Shown: piece after piece, positions 6,334 through 16,000 of the stretch
Numbering within the stretch: position 1 is the first letter of the stretch
Layout of the letters: each line of letters begins with the position of its first letter
DNA from: CAZVCJ01 sp964625745
Lineage (GTDB): Bacteria; Chloroflexota; Anaerolineae; VGOG01
Direction: 5' to 3'
Assembly (NCBI GenBank): GCA_964625745.1
Contig: CAZVCJ010000069.1
Location: 1 to 20,098, forward strand
DNA: 20,098 nucleotides
Made by a program: the position numbers and the translations under genes
Notes under the pieces: model-generated
What the model was told of the DNA's origin: nothing
What the model saw: only the letters and a program-made list of their open reading frames with translations
The model's database searches: none

Positions 6334-9300
6334 ATGCAGAAAAAATCCTCTGAAAAAAGTAGCTTCCTTGATACCCCGATTTGGGCTCTTTTCAACCTGA
6401 ACTGGGAAACAGCTTTCTACATCCTCCTCATCGTTCTGGCCATAACTACCCGCTTCTGGGACCTGGGGGCGCGGGCGATTAGCCACGACGAGAGCTGGCA
6501 CGCCAACTGGTCGTGGAAGCTGTACGCTGGCCAGGGCTACCAGCATGACCCCGCCAGCCATGGCCCCTTCCTCTTTGAAGCCAACGCTTTCATCCACTTA
6601 CTCTTTGGCGTGAATAGCTACACGGCCCGCATCGTGCCCGCCCTGTTCGGCGTGATCCTGGTCGCGCTGCCCTACTTGTTCCGCAAGTGGCTGGGGCGGA
6701 CGGGGGCGCTGGTTACTTCGGCTCTATTGCTCATCTCGCCTTCCATCCTCTATTACTCCCGCTACATCCGCAACGATATCTACATCGTCGTCTGGACCCT
6801 GCTTCTCATCTTCGCCATGTTCAGATACCTGGAAGAACGCAAAGACTTTCATCTCTACCTGATGACCATCATCCTATCCCTCTCTTTTTGCACCAAGGAA
6901 GTCACCTTTATGAATGGCTTCATCCTCGGGTCCTTCCTGGTGCTATTCTTCTTCGTCCAATGGCTTGGTGAGAGGCAGTGGGGGATAAAGAGCTTTCCGG
7001 CCTTCGAGTTGGCCCTGGTGATGGCCACTCTGGTCTTGCCCCTCCTCACCGCCTTCCCTGTTAAATTCCTGGGCTTCAATCCCCTGGACTACAGCCAGGC
7101 AGGGATTGTTCGCTCCGGCGCGACCTTTCTTGCCCTGCTAGCTATCTCTGCGCTGGTTGGTATATGGTGGGATTGGAAACGCTGGCTCATCTGTGCTGGA
7201 CTTTTCTATGGCATCTACATCGTCATGTACACCACCTTCTTCACCAACGGCCAGGGCTTCGCCACGGGGGTAGTCGGCTCCCTGGGCTATTGGCTGGCCC
7301 AGCAAGACGTCCATCGCGGTAGCCAGCCCTGGTTCTACTACTTCGTCCTCATTCCCTTCTATGAGTTCGTGCCCCTGATCTTCAGCGTAGTCGGAATGGG
7401 GTTTGAAATCCGAAATCCGAAATCCGAAATCCGAAATTCAAAAGCCCCCGTTGTTCCTTTTCTGATCTATTGGTTGATCGCCAGCGTGGTTCTCTATAGT
7501 TGGGCTGGCGAGAGGATGCCCTGGTTACTCGTGCACGTTGTCCTGCCGATGATCGTCGTGGCCGGACGCTTCGTCGGCCAGGTCTTCGAGCGGATGGATT
7601 GGCGGGATCTTGGGCGGAGGGGCGGGCCGATCCTGGCCCTGCTGTTGATCCTCACCCTCTTCGCCACCTCTGCGCTTTTAACGGCGGGGCCTTTCCAGGG
7701 TAGGTCGCTGGCTCAACTGAGTCGGACGCTGCAGTGGCTGTCGGCTCTGGTGGTGGGCGTTATCCTTGTCTTTGGCGTGGTGCGCTATTGGCGAAGCCTG
7801 GGGACGAGGCGCGGCCTGCAAGTGGTTTTCGTCACGGTCTTTGTGCTCCTCTGCCTGCTGACCGTCCGCTTCAGTTGGATGGCCAGTTACATCAACTACG
7901 ATACGGCCAAGGAGTTCATCGTCTACGCTCACGGCACCCCCGATATAACGCTGACCATGAAGGAGATCGAGGACATCTCGCGGCGCACGGTGGGCGATAA
8001 GCTAATCAAAGTGGCCTACGATAACGAGTCCACCTGGCCCTTTGAATGGTACTTGCAGGATTATCCCAACACGGCCTACTATGGTTCTCAGCCCACAAAA
8101 CAGGCTCTGGATGCGCCGATAGTCCTCGTCGGCCCGCCCAATGACACCAAGGTCAGGCCCTTCCTGGGCGACAACTACTATTGGTTCGAGCGGCGGCTGA
8201 TTTGGTGGCCCATGGAGGAGTACAAGGACTGGACCCCGAACAAGCTCCTTGCTATCTTGCGAGACCCTGCCCAGCGGCGTGAGTGGTGGAACATCTTCTT
8301 CTATCGCCAGTACCCCCGCTCTACTGACGACTGGTATCACAGAGATCCGTTCTATTTCTGCGTGCGCAAGGACGTGGTCAACCAGCTCTGGGATTACGGC
8401 GTCGGTCCGGCCCCGATAGAACTGGTGGAGGATCCTTACGAGAAGGGCAAGCGCGAGGTGCCGGCTGCGCTGGTCTGGGGCAGCCAGGGCAAAGGCAATG
8501 GCCAGCTTCAGGACCCGCGAGGCATCACAGTGGACGAGGTGGGCAACGTCTACGTCGCCGATAGCGGCAATAATCGTATCCAGGTGTTCGACTCCAGTGG
8601 CCAGTTCCTCACCCGGTGGGGCAGCGAAGGGGATGGTCCAGGTCAATTTAAGGAACCTTGGGGCATTGCTGTGGATGCCAAAGGGAACGTCTACGTGGCC
8701 GATACCTGGAACCATCGCGTGCAGAAATTCGATGCCGAGGGGAACTTCCTGTTGCAGTGGGGCAACTACGGAGCCACCGGCGGCGCTGCGGTCGGCGAAG
8801 AGGGCTTTTTCTGGGGGCCGCGTGACATCGCTGTTGACGCGGCGGGCAACGTCTACGTGACCGACACCGGGAACAAGCGGGTGCAAGTGTTTGATCCCGA
8901 TGGCCAGTTCCTCGCTCAATGGGGCGGCTTCGGGCTGGAGGACGGCCTTATGGACGAGCCGGTGGGCATCGCCATTGACGAGGCGGGCAACGTCTACCTG
9001 GCCGATACCTGGAACCAGCGGGTGCAGAAATTTGACGCCCCCCCCCTGCCCCTCCCGACTGCGGGGGGCGAGGGAGCAAGGTTCGTTGCCAAGTGGCCGA
9101 TAAATGGCTGGTACGGCCAGTCGGTGGTCAACAAGCCCTACCTGGCCGCTGCCGGGGATCGCGTCTACGTCACCGATCCTGAGGGCTATCGAGTGCTCGT
9201 CTTCGACCAGGACGGCGAATTCGTAGCCACCTTCGGCGAGTACGGCTTCGACAACAAAACCTTCGCCCTGCCGACGGGCGTCGCCGTGGATGGGGAAGGC

Positions 9301-9369
9301 AACGTCTACGTGACTGATTCGGCCAATCATCGAGTCATGAAGTTTGCACCAATAGCCAATACCCAATAG
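6334..9369 (+). CDS. TIGR03663/Agl23-like GT-C glycosyltransferase fused to a six-bladed NHL propeller
   Basis: The product is 1011 residues. Residues about 1-560 form a polytopic GT-C domain with the motifs reported as near-invariant in TIGR03663: SHDES (D52, E53), HGP (76-78), and the arginines of YYSRYIRND (140-148). TKE (187-189) follows. The family relates to dolichyl-phosphate-mannose protein mannosyltransferases, so a lipid-linked sugar donor and an active site on the outer face are likely. A soluble region (about 515-705) precedes six NHL repeats (about 712-1011). These are recognisable by GNVYVADSGNNRIQVFD-like units near nt 8540, 8690, 8840, 8985, 9165 and 9300, enough for a closed six-bladed propeller. 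Two repeat tracts are read in frame (7405-7439 and 9037-9080). The stop lies in another repeat (9348-9374). NHL propellers usually bind proteins or ligands; the target is unknown. Confidence 0.88.
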   Translation: MQKKSSEKSSFLDTPIWALFNLNWETAFYILLIVLAITTRFWDLGARAISHDESWHANWSWKLYAGQGYQHDPASHGPFLFEANAFIHLLFGVNSYTARIVPALFGVILVALPYLFRKWLGRTGALVTSALLLISPSILYYSRYIRNDIYIVVWTLLLIFAMFRYLEERKDFHLYLMTIILSLSFCTKEVTFMNGFILGSFLVLFFFVQWLGERQWGIKSFPAFELALVMATLVLPLLTAFPVKFLGFNPLDYSQAGIVRSGATFLALLAISALVGIWWDWKRWLICAGLFYGIYIVMYTTFFTNGQGFATGVVGSLGYWLAQQDVHRGSQPWFYYFVLIPFYEFVPLIFSVVGMGFEIRNPKSEIRNSKAPVVPFLIYWLIASVVLYSWAGERMPWLLVHVVLPMIVVAGRFVGQVFERMDWRDLGRRGGPILALLLILTLFATSALLTAGPFQGRSLAQLSRTLQWLSALVVGVILVFGVVRYWRSLGTRRGLQVVFVTVFVLLCLLTVRFSWMASYINYDTAKEFIVYAHGTPDITLTMKEIEDISRRTVGDKLIKVAYDNESTWPFEWYLQDYPNTAYYGSQPTKQALDAPIVLVGPPNDTKVRPFLGDNYYWFERRLIWWPMEEYKDWTPNKLLAILRDPAQRREWWNIFFYRQYPRSTDDWYHRDPFYFCVRKDVVNQLWDYGVGPAPIELVEDPYEKGKREVPAALVWGSQGKGNGQLQDPRGITVDEVGNVYVADSGNNRIQVFDSSGQFLTRWGSEGDGPGQFKEPWGIAVDAKGNVYVADTWNHRVQKFDAEGNFLLQWGNYGATGGAAVGEEGFFWGPRDIAVDAAGNVYVTDTGNKRVQVFDPDGQFLAQWGGFGLEDGLMDEPVGIAIDEAGNVYLADTWNQRVQKFDAPPLPLPTAGGEGARFVAKWPINGWYGQSVVNKPYLAAAGDRVYVTDPEGYRVLVFDQDGEFVATFGEYGFDNKTFALPTGVAVDGEGNVYVTDSANHRVMKFAPIANTQ
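7405..7439 (+). repeat. Heptamer tandem repeat (GAAATCC, five units) inside the 6334 gene
   Basis: Four exact copies of GAAATCC plus a final GAAATTC run from 7405 to 7439. The 7-bp period is not a multiple of 3, so the units are read in rotating frames as EIRNPKSEIRNSK (residues about 358-370). The tract falls in a loop between hydrophobic segments. Confidence 0.9.
9037..9080 (+). repeat. C-run/G-run palindromic repeat inserted between NHL blades 4 and 5
   Basis: A C-rich half (cccccccctgcccctccc) is followed by actg and a G-rich half (cggggggcgaggga), giving an imperfect inverted repeat. It is read in frame as APPLPLPTAGGEGAR, which does not fit NHL sequence and lengthens the connection between two blades. 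The type resembles a common intergenic repeat that reads as PLPTxGEG. Confidence 0.65.
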
Positions 9370-9374
9370 CCAAC
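9348..9374 (+). repeat. CCAATAGC-type repeat spanning a stop codon and the next gene's leader
   Basis: Units of ccaatagc, ccaatac, ccaatagc and caac span the end of the 6334 gene. They supply its last residues (ANTQ) and its TAG stop (9367-9369), and occupy the position where a Shine-Dalgarno for ATG 9376 would be expected. Confidence 0.7.
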
Positions 9375-9375
9375 T

Positions 9376-12300
9376 ATGCGAGAACGACGCAAAATCACTA
9401 ACCTGGTACTGACCCTGGCGGCAGTAGGCCTGGGATTCTTCGCCCAGAGCCGCTTCCGAGTGGACCGCATTAACGATGCCTTGATCCTCTACCTGGTGGC
9501 GGTTGTGCTCCTGGTTTATGCCAACCGCGCTCAAAGCTCAAAGGTCGAGGCGGAGGGCTCTCCACCAACGCGAACAGCGATCTCGACACGCCAGTTGGGC
9601 TGGGGCGTCGCATTGCTGGCCCTGGCTGGGATCTGTACCCTCCTCTCCTTGCGCCTCTTCGGACGCAGCGCTTCTTCCTCTACCGCCTGGCTCCTCTACC
9701 TGGCCAGCGTCGCTCTCTTCGTAGCCGCTTTCTGGGCGATGGAGTTCGTACCGAGAAAGTGGAACCTCCGACAGTTTTTCTCCCGGCTCTGGCCTCCCAG
9801 GACAGGGACCGTTATCCTGCTCGCAATCCTCATCGTCGCCGCTTTTGTGCGCCTCTACAACCTGGACTCCCTCCCCTTCGGCGTCTGGTATGACGAGGCG
9901 GACAATGGCTTATGGGCGCTTAGGATCATAGAGGATAGCAGTTATCGTCCCATCTATGTGGAGTCCACTAATCTGCCTGCTCATTTTCTTTATCTCGTGG
10001 CCTTCTCTTTCAAACTCTTCGGCGTGAGTGTATGGGCCATCCGCCTGATCACCGCCGGCCTGGGTGTATTGACAGTCATGGCCGGCTATTTTCTGGTGCG
10101 GGAGATCTTCGATTATCGTCTGGCGATTGTGGCGGCCTTCCTCCTGGCGGTCTCGCGTTGGGATGTGAATTTCAGTCGGTTGGGCATGCACGGAGTGAGT
10201 ACCCCCTTCTTCGCGGCCCTGGCTGCCTATTTTCTTGTCAAAGCACTGCGTACCGAGCAGTATCTGGACTCTGCCCTGGGAGGCGTGGCCTTAGGTCTGG
10301 GACTTTGCTTCTATGCTCCTTTCCGTCTCTTCCCCTTTGTCATTGGGCTGTTCTTGGTCCACAGGGCGATTGTCGAAAGGGGCTTCGTCAGGCGCTGTTA
10401 TCCAGGCGTTCTGGTCTTCATCCTCGCGGCTCTTCTGGTCTTTGCTCCGGTAGGCCAGTTTGCCTGGCAGCATCCCAAGACCTTCTTTGATCGCACCCAG
10501 GTCACCTCGATATTCAAGGATAAGACTCGCTCCCAGGCCATCGAAGCAGTGCGCCAGAGCGCCAAGCAGCATTTCCTGATGTTCAACTATCGCGGTGATC
10601 CCAACGGCCGCCACAACTTGCCCGGCGAACCGATGCTAGACTTCGTTACCTCTGCCCTCTTTGTCTTAGGCTTGGGCTACAGCCTATCACGCTGGCGTCA
10701 GCCCCAATACTGGTTCCTGGTATTCTGGCTTGTGGTGATGCTGTGCGGGGGGATCCTTTCTCTGGAGTTCGAGGCTCCCCAATCCCTGCGAGCCATCGGC
10801 ACCCTGCCCGTGGCCTACGTCCTGGCTTGCGTTCCTCTGTACCTCATCGCCACGGAATGGGACAAAGCGGTGAGGCGTTGGTGCTGGCTGCCAGTCGCTG
10901 CTTGCTGCCTGCTGTTGGCCCAGATCGGCTGGAAGAATATGCACACCTACTTTCAGGTGCAGGCCAGGGACTTCGCTGTCTGGAACGCTTTCTCCACCGC
11001 CGAGACCCTCACCGCCCGCCGCATGGCCGAAATGGGCCCTGATTACGATTTCCACGTCATCTCGCTCTATCATAACCATCCTGTCCTGCGCTTTCTGGCC
11101 AGGAACGTAACTCAGTATGAGCGGTTGGAGACCACCGACACTATGCCCCTGCGGGAGAGCGGGGAGCGAGAGGCGGTACTCTTCTTCGATCCTGAGAGGC
11201 GTCCCCTGTTTCTGGAGGCCAGGCGATATTATCCTGGGGGCACCTTTGAGGAGTTCCAGCCTCCCTTCGGCGGCCCCACTGTTCTATACTATTGCCAACT
11301 GACGCCCACACAGATCAAGGGCATCCAGGGGCTGATAGGCCGTTATTACCAGGGAAGCGGAGAGGAGCGTCGTCCTGAGCCTGCCGAAGGAGAGAAGCCC
11401 ATCCTGGAGCGCAAAGATTCCCAGCTCAGCTTCGACTGGGAAGCCGATCCGCCCTTGCCCGCGCCCTTCAATGCCCGCTGGGAGGGAATACTGTACGTCC
11501 CGCGATATGGGCCCTATAGCCTGGGCTTAGTGGCTCCTGCCGCAGGCCAGGTCTATCTGGATGAGAATGTCCTGCTAGATGAGCCTGGAGAGGCCAAGCT
11601 TCTCCTGGCCAAGGGCAACCATGCTCTACGAGTGGAAGCCGCCCTCCCTCTTTTCCCCCCAAAAGTGGGGGGGATGAAGGGGGGGGGGCGGGTGGATCTC
11701 TACTGGCAGCCGCCGGGAGAGCCACCCAACCCTATTCCCCAGCAGTTTCTCTACACTGCCCCGCCGGTGACCAACAACGGCCTCCTGGGCCGCTACTACC
11801 GGGACCTGGACTGGGCGGGAGAGCCAGTCCTGGAACAGATTGACCCCACCCTGGCTCTCTATTTTCACGTCACCCTCCTTCGCCGGCCCTACACCGTGGA
11901 GTGGACGGGCAAACTGGAAGCCCCGACGAACGGGGGCTATGGCTTCGGGCTGGAGTCCATTGACGATTCCTGGCTCTACGTTGACGGGGTGCCGGTGGTG
12001 GAAACCCACGTGCCCAACCAGTATCGTGAGGGGCAGATCAGCCTGACAGCGGGCTGGCACGACATCACCGTGCGCTACGTGGACAGGACCGACCATTCTC
12101 ACATCAATCTCTACTGGAGGCCCCCAGGCGGCGGCCAGGAGATCATACCCTCGGAGCGGCTTCTTCCACCGCAGGGTGCCTACCCCGATATTGTGGTACA
12201 CGCGCCGATGCCGCCCCCTGTGCCCACCAGGCCCCAGGAGATGGCCCTGGGTCAGCCTGAGGTCTGGGGTGGCCCAGGGGCAGAAGAGAGGTTATTCAAC

Positions 12301-13056
12301 GAGCCCCGCGACATCGCCGTTGACCAGGAGGGGAACGTGTACGTGGCCGATACTGGCAACCGCCGCATCCAGAAGTTCGACGGCCAGGGCGGATTCCTGC
12401 TGGCCTGGAGTGGCGGGGAGGCGGGCTTCGTCGAGCCTCTGGCCGTGGTGGTGAGCAGTCAGGGCCAGGTATTGGTCCTCGACTCCGAGCCGGGATGGGT
12501 CTATCGTTTCACGTCCGATGGCGAACCTTTGGGCCGCTTCGGTGGGCCGGAGGCACAGCTCTTCCATCCTCGGGGAATGGCCATTGACTCTCAAGACAAC
12601 GTCTACATTGCCGACACCGGGGGCTGTCGGCTGATCAAATATGATGTTCAGGGTAACCGGTTGACCCAGTTCGGGGAGAAGGGGAACGGTCCCGGCCAGC
12701 TCCTGGAGCCTACCGACGTGGCTATCGGCCCGGGAGGCGACCTCTACGTGGCCGATGTGGCCAACCTGCGGATTCAGCATTGGGACTTCTTCGGCCGCTA
12801 TCAGGGCGAGTGGGCCGTCCCCGTGGCCAGCGCCTACAACGGGCCTCACCTGGCCCTGGCTGCTGACAGCAGCCTCTTCGTCACTACTCCTGAGCAACAC
12901 CAGGTGCGGCGCTATTCCTCTGGAGGTGAGCTTCTGGGCCAGTGGGGCGGCCTGGAGCAGTTCCGCATCCCCGTGGGCCTCACGTTGGATGAGGCGGGCA
13001 ACCTCTACGTGGCCGATACCTTGAACCACCGCGTTCAGAGGTTCGAGAGTAAATGA
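9376..13056 (+). CDS. GT-C membrane glycosyltransferase with two PA14 domains and an NHL propeller
   Basis: The product is 1226 residues. About four hydrophobic helices form an N-terminal extension, then a GT39/GT83-like GT-C core begins near residue 140. The acidic pair is intact (WYDEAD, D173 E174) and a SRWDVNFSRLGMHG motif follows. After the last helix and a soluble linker come two PA14 domains starting at GLIGRYYQG (about 652) and GLLGRYYRD (about 802). Only the second has the standard DD core (SIDDSWLYVDG); the first has AAGQVYLDE instead. Six NHL repeats fill about 969-1226. PA14 domains commonly bind glycans, so the outer part may hold a glycan acceptor or the cell surface. Repeat sequences are read in frame at 11374-11390 and 11643-11690, both in the first PA14. 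The start lies 6 bp after the previous stop without a clear Shine-Dalgarno, suggesting coupled translation. Confidence 0.87.
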   Translation: MRERRKITNLVLTLAAVGLGFFAQSRFRVDRINDALILYLVAVVLLVYANRAQSSKVEAEGSPPTRTAISTRQLGWGVALLALAGICTLLSLRLFGRSASSSTAWLLYLASVALFVAAFWAMEFVPRKWNLRQFFSRLWPPRTGTVILLAILIVAAFVRLYNLDSLPFGVWYDEADNGLWALRIIEDSSYRPIYVESTNLPAHFLYLVAFSFKLFGVSVWAIRLITAGLGVLTVMAGYFLVREIFDYRLAIVAAFLLAVSRWDVNFSRLGMHGVSTPFFAALAAYFLVKALRTEQYLDSALGGVALGLGLCFYAPFRLFPFVIGLFLVHRAIVERGFVRRCYPGVLVFILAALLVFAPVGQFAWQHPKTFFDRTQVTSIFKDKTRSQAIEAVRQSAKQHFLMFNYRGDPNGRHNLPGEPMLDFVTSALFVLGLGYSLSRWRQPQYWFLVFWLVVMLCGGILSLEFEAPQSLRAIGTLPVAYVLACVPLYLIATEWDKAVRRWCWLPVAACCLLLAQIGWKNMHTYFQVQARDFAVWNAFSTAETLTARRMAEMGPDYDFHVISLYHNHPVLRFLARNVTQYERLETTDTMPLRESGEREAVLFFDPERRPLFLEARRYYPGGTFEEFQPPFGGPTVLYYCQLTPTQIKGIQGLIGRYYQGSGEERRPEPAEGEKPILERKDSQLSFDWEADPPLPAPFNARWEGILYVPRYGPYSLGLVAPAAGQVYLDENVLLDEPGEAKLLLAKGNHALRVEAALPLFPPKVGGMKGGGRVDLYWQPPGEPPNPIPQQFLYTAPPVTNNGLLGRYYRDLDWAGEPVLEQIDPTLALYFHVTLLRRPYTVEWTGKLEAPTNGGYGFGLESIDDSWLYVDGVPVVETHVPNQYREGQISLTAGWHDITVRYVDRTDHSHINLYWRPPGGGQEIIPSERLLPPQGAYPDIVVHAPMPPPVPTRPQEMALGQPEVWGGPGAEERLFNEPRDIAVDQEGNVYVADTGNRRIQKFDGQGGFLLAWSGGEAGFVEPLAVVVSSQGQVLVLDSEPGWVYRFTSDGEPLGRFGGPEAQLFHPRGMAIDSQDNVYIADTGGCRLIKYDVQGNRLTQFGEKGNGPGQLLEPTDVAIGPGGDLYVADVANLRIQHWDFFGRYQGEWAVPVASAYNGPHLALAADSSLFVTTPEQHQVRRYSSGGELLGQWGGLEQFRIPVGLTLDEAGNLYVADTLNHRVQRFESK
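11374..11390 (-). repeat. Copy of the CCTTCGACAGGCTCAGG-type dispersed repeat
   Basis: CCTGAGCCTGCCGAAGG is the reverse complement of the dispersed repeat with one difference. It is translated as PEPAEG within the first PA14 domain of the 9376 gene. Other copies are at 6179-6199, 16698-16716 and 17788-17816. Confidence 0.75.
11643..11690 (+). repeat. C-run/G-run inverted repeat inside the first PA14 domain
   Basis: The sequence ccctccctcttttcccccc, then aaaagtggggggg, then a further G run forms an imperfect palindrome. It is read in frame as LPLFPPKVGGMKGGGR between two predicted strands of the PA14 fold, just before VDLYWQPPGE. It resembles intergenic repeats of the type cccttttccccccaaaag. 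Homopolymer runs of 6-9 bases also make this a place to suspect sequencing error. Confidence 0.7.
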
Positions 13057-16000
13057 AGCCTTTGTTACTACTCGCGATGGCCTTTGTCCTGGCACTGTTG
13101 GGTCAGCGCAGGGTGGATCAGCGGATTCAACTGAGCGATGCGGCCATCCTGTACGGCGCGGCCATGCTGCTGGCTGCCTACGCCTACAGGTCATTGCCAA
13201 AGCGCCCTGCTCCTGATGGGCAGGCCAGGACTTCGGTCAGGATCTGGCCCGGCTTTATCAGCCTGGGTGAATCGGCAAAGCGTACCATCGCCGAGAGCTG
13301 GCCCAGGATCGCTACGCTGGCCGGCGCTGTTTTCGTTGGGCTGCTGTCCTTGCGCGACTTCAACCTGGGGCGATCCAACCAGGGGCTGCGCCTGTGGCTA
13401 CTCAGCCTGGCTCTGCTGGTAGTCGCCTTCTGGTGGCCCTCATTGGCCTGGCTCCGTCATCTGCGGTCAAAGGCAGTGGGCTTCTCAACACGTTGGCCAG
13501 TCCTCCGAGCCGATATCGCGGCCGCTCTACGCCGGCCAGAGCCGTGGCTATTCGGCTTGCTGATGTTGGTAGCCGTCTTCTTCCGCCTGTGGAACCTGGA
13601 CGAGGCGCCGCCGGCCCTCAACGACGACGCAGCCCAAAACGCTCTCCTCTCTTTGCAGATACTTCAGGGCCAGACGTATACACCGTACATGACTGGCATT
13701 GGAGCTGGTCACGAAAGCCTCTTCTTGTACCTCATGGCCGGCATCATGAAGCTGGTCGGCCCTACAGTTCTGGCCGTCAAGCTGACGGCGGTCGTGGTGG
13801 GTCTGGCCACCGTGGCGGCCTTCTATTTCTTCGCTCGATTTCTCTTCAATGCTGAGCGCGCCTTCTGGGCCACCTTTCTCCTGGCTACAGGGGGCTGGCA
13901 CATCACCTTCAGCAAAGTGGGCTGGCGGGCCATCATGACACCTTTCTTTGAGGTGCTTGCCTTCTACTTTCTCTGGCGCGGTCTCAAGTCAGCGCGGAAA
14001 CTGGATTTCGTGTGGGCCGGCCTGGCTCTGGCCCTGAGCCTCAACACTTACGAAGGCGCCCGTGTCGCCCCTGTCATCATGGGTCTCTTCATCCTCTACA
14101 AGCTCATCACCGAGCGCGGCTTCCTGCGACACAACTATCAGGGTCTCGCGGTGCTGGCGCTCGCCTTCGCCATGGGCATGATCCCGCTGGGGGTATACGT
14201 AGTCAAGCATCCCGACGCGTTCGTGGCCCGCAGCCAACAGGTCATGGTTACCGGGCGAATCCTTGAGGTGGGAGACTTATCTCCACTGTGGGACAACGTC
14301 AAAGCAGCACTGTTGCTATTCAACTACCGGGGCAACGGCAACGATTTCTTCGTCAACGAACCGCTCATGGACTCGCCCATATCTGTGTTCTTCGTGCTGG
14401 GCGTGATATACAGTTTGGTCAATTGGCGCAAGCCCGCTCACTTTCTGCTGCTGATTTGGACCATTTTGACGCTGATGCTGGGCGTGCTGGCCATGCCTAA
14501 CGGCAACCGTTGCATCGGCGCTATCCCGCCAGCCTACATGTTCGCCGGCCTTTTTCTGGGCGTGTGTTGGGAGCAGTTGACGGCAATCGCGCGGGTTGCT
14601 GCGTGGGTTACTCCAGGAGAGCGCCGCCAATGGCTGCTCGTCGCACTGGCAGTCCCCTTGCTCTTTGTCATCGCACGTGGCACTTATCGTGACTACATCG
14701 GGCCTACACGGCGGCCCATGTGGGGCTTCTTCGAAGATGGATTGGCCGCGGGCAAGCTCACCAGGCCCTACCTGGACGACTATTACATCTTTCTCGGTGA
14801 TCGCTACTACGTGGCCCGAATAGTGCGTTTCATTACCTATCGCGCCGGTGAGCTCCCTTCTCAATGTCCCTACAACCTCTTCGACCCTGCGGCAGTACTT
14901 CTCTTCAATCAGTTCCCCCGAGACCGGCCGCTGGCCTTCTTGCTGGAGCCCACTACCCGCAATCGTCAAATCATGTACCTGTTACAGCAGAAGTTTCCTG
15001 ACGCCACCTATGGGGAGCTTATGGACCCCGACAAACCGGGACGAGTGGGACTGCTGGCCCTGACCGTGCCGGGTGAGGTCAACGTCTCAGCCGAGGGCTA
15101 CCAGCAGGGCCTTCTGGCGCGCTACTACCAGGGGCTAAACTGGAATGGGCCGGTATTGTATGAGATGGTAGATCCTCTCATCGCCGTTCATTGGCACCTA
15201 CAGATCCCCTCGTTCAGCGTGTGGTGGCAGGGAATCTTCAATGCCCCCGAATCTGGCACCTACACTTTTGAAACGCTGTCCGATGATGGCTCTTACGTGT
15301 ACATTGACGGTCAGCTCGTGGTAGACAATAGTGGTGTACATAGCTCACGCCGTGCTTCCAACAGTGTGAACCTGGAAGCTGGCCCGCACGATATTGACAT
15401 AAAGTACTTCCAGGATGGCGGTGGCGCCACCCTGGAGGTCCTGTGGCAGCCGCCTCGTGGCCCCATGGAATTCCTGCCGGCCCAGGTGCTCTTTCCGCCA
15501 GGCACGGTGGATGTGGCTTCGTTGCCCCCCATCGCGCTTCCGCCTGTGATGGAGCAGGCGACACCGACGCCAGGGGTGCAGCAACCCGTGGCCCTTGCCA
15601 CCCCGCTGCCGGTGGAGACCCCCGTTGGTGAGTTGGGCACTGGCCAGTTCATCCTCCAGTGGGGTAGTCGGGGTTCCGTTGTGGGGCAGTTTGAGGAGCC
15701 GGCGGACGTAGCGGTAGATGAAGCCGGCAACGTCTACGTGGTTGACCTGGGCAACAAGCGAGTCCAGAAGTTCGACGCCAACGGCAAATTCCTGGCTGCC
15801 TGGGAGGGTGGGGACGAGCCCTTCGTGGAACCCCTGGCAGTGGCCACAGGGCCAAATGGGGAGATATGGGTGTTGGATTCGTACACCAACTGGGTTCACA
15901 GGTTCGATGGAGAAGGGAAGTGGCAGGGGAAGGTGGGGGGACCTGATTCAGGGTTCTTCCATGCCAGGGGGTTAGTGGTGGATGAGGAGGGTGTATTGTA

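Noticed and set aside
8002..9534. A 510-codon open frame on the minus strand
   Set aside because: It lies opposite the NHL region, and its recurring GHVDVA-like units are simply the antisense of GNVYVAD blades. The plus-strand protein is a clear family member.
12292..13200. A 302-codon minus-strand frame
   Set aside because: Again the antisense of NHL repeats, spanning the end of one plus-strand gene and the start of the next.
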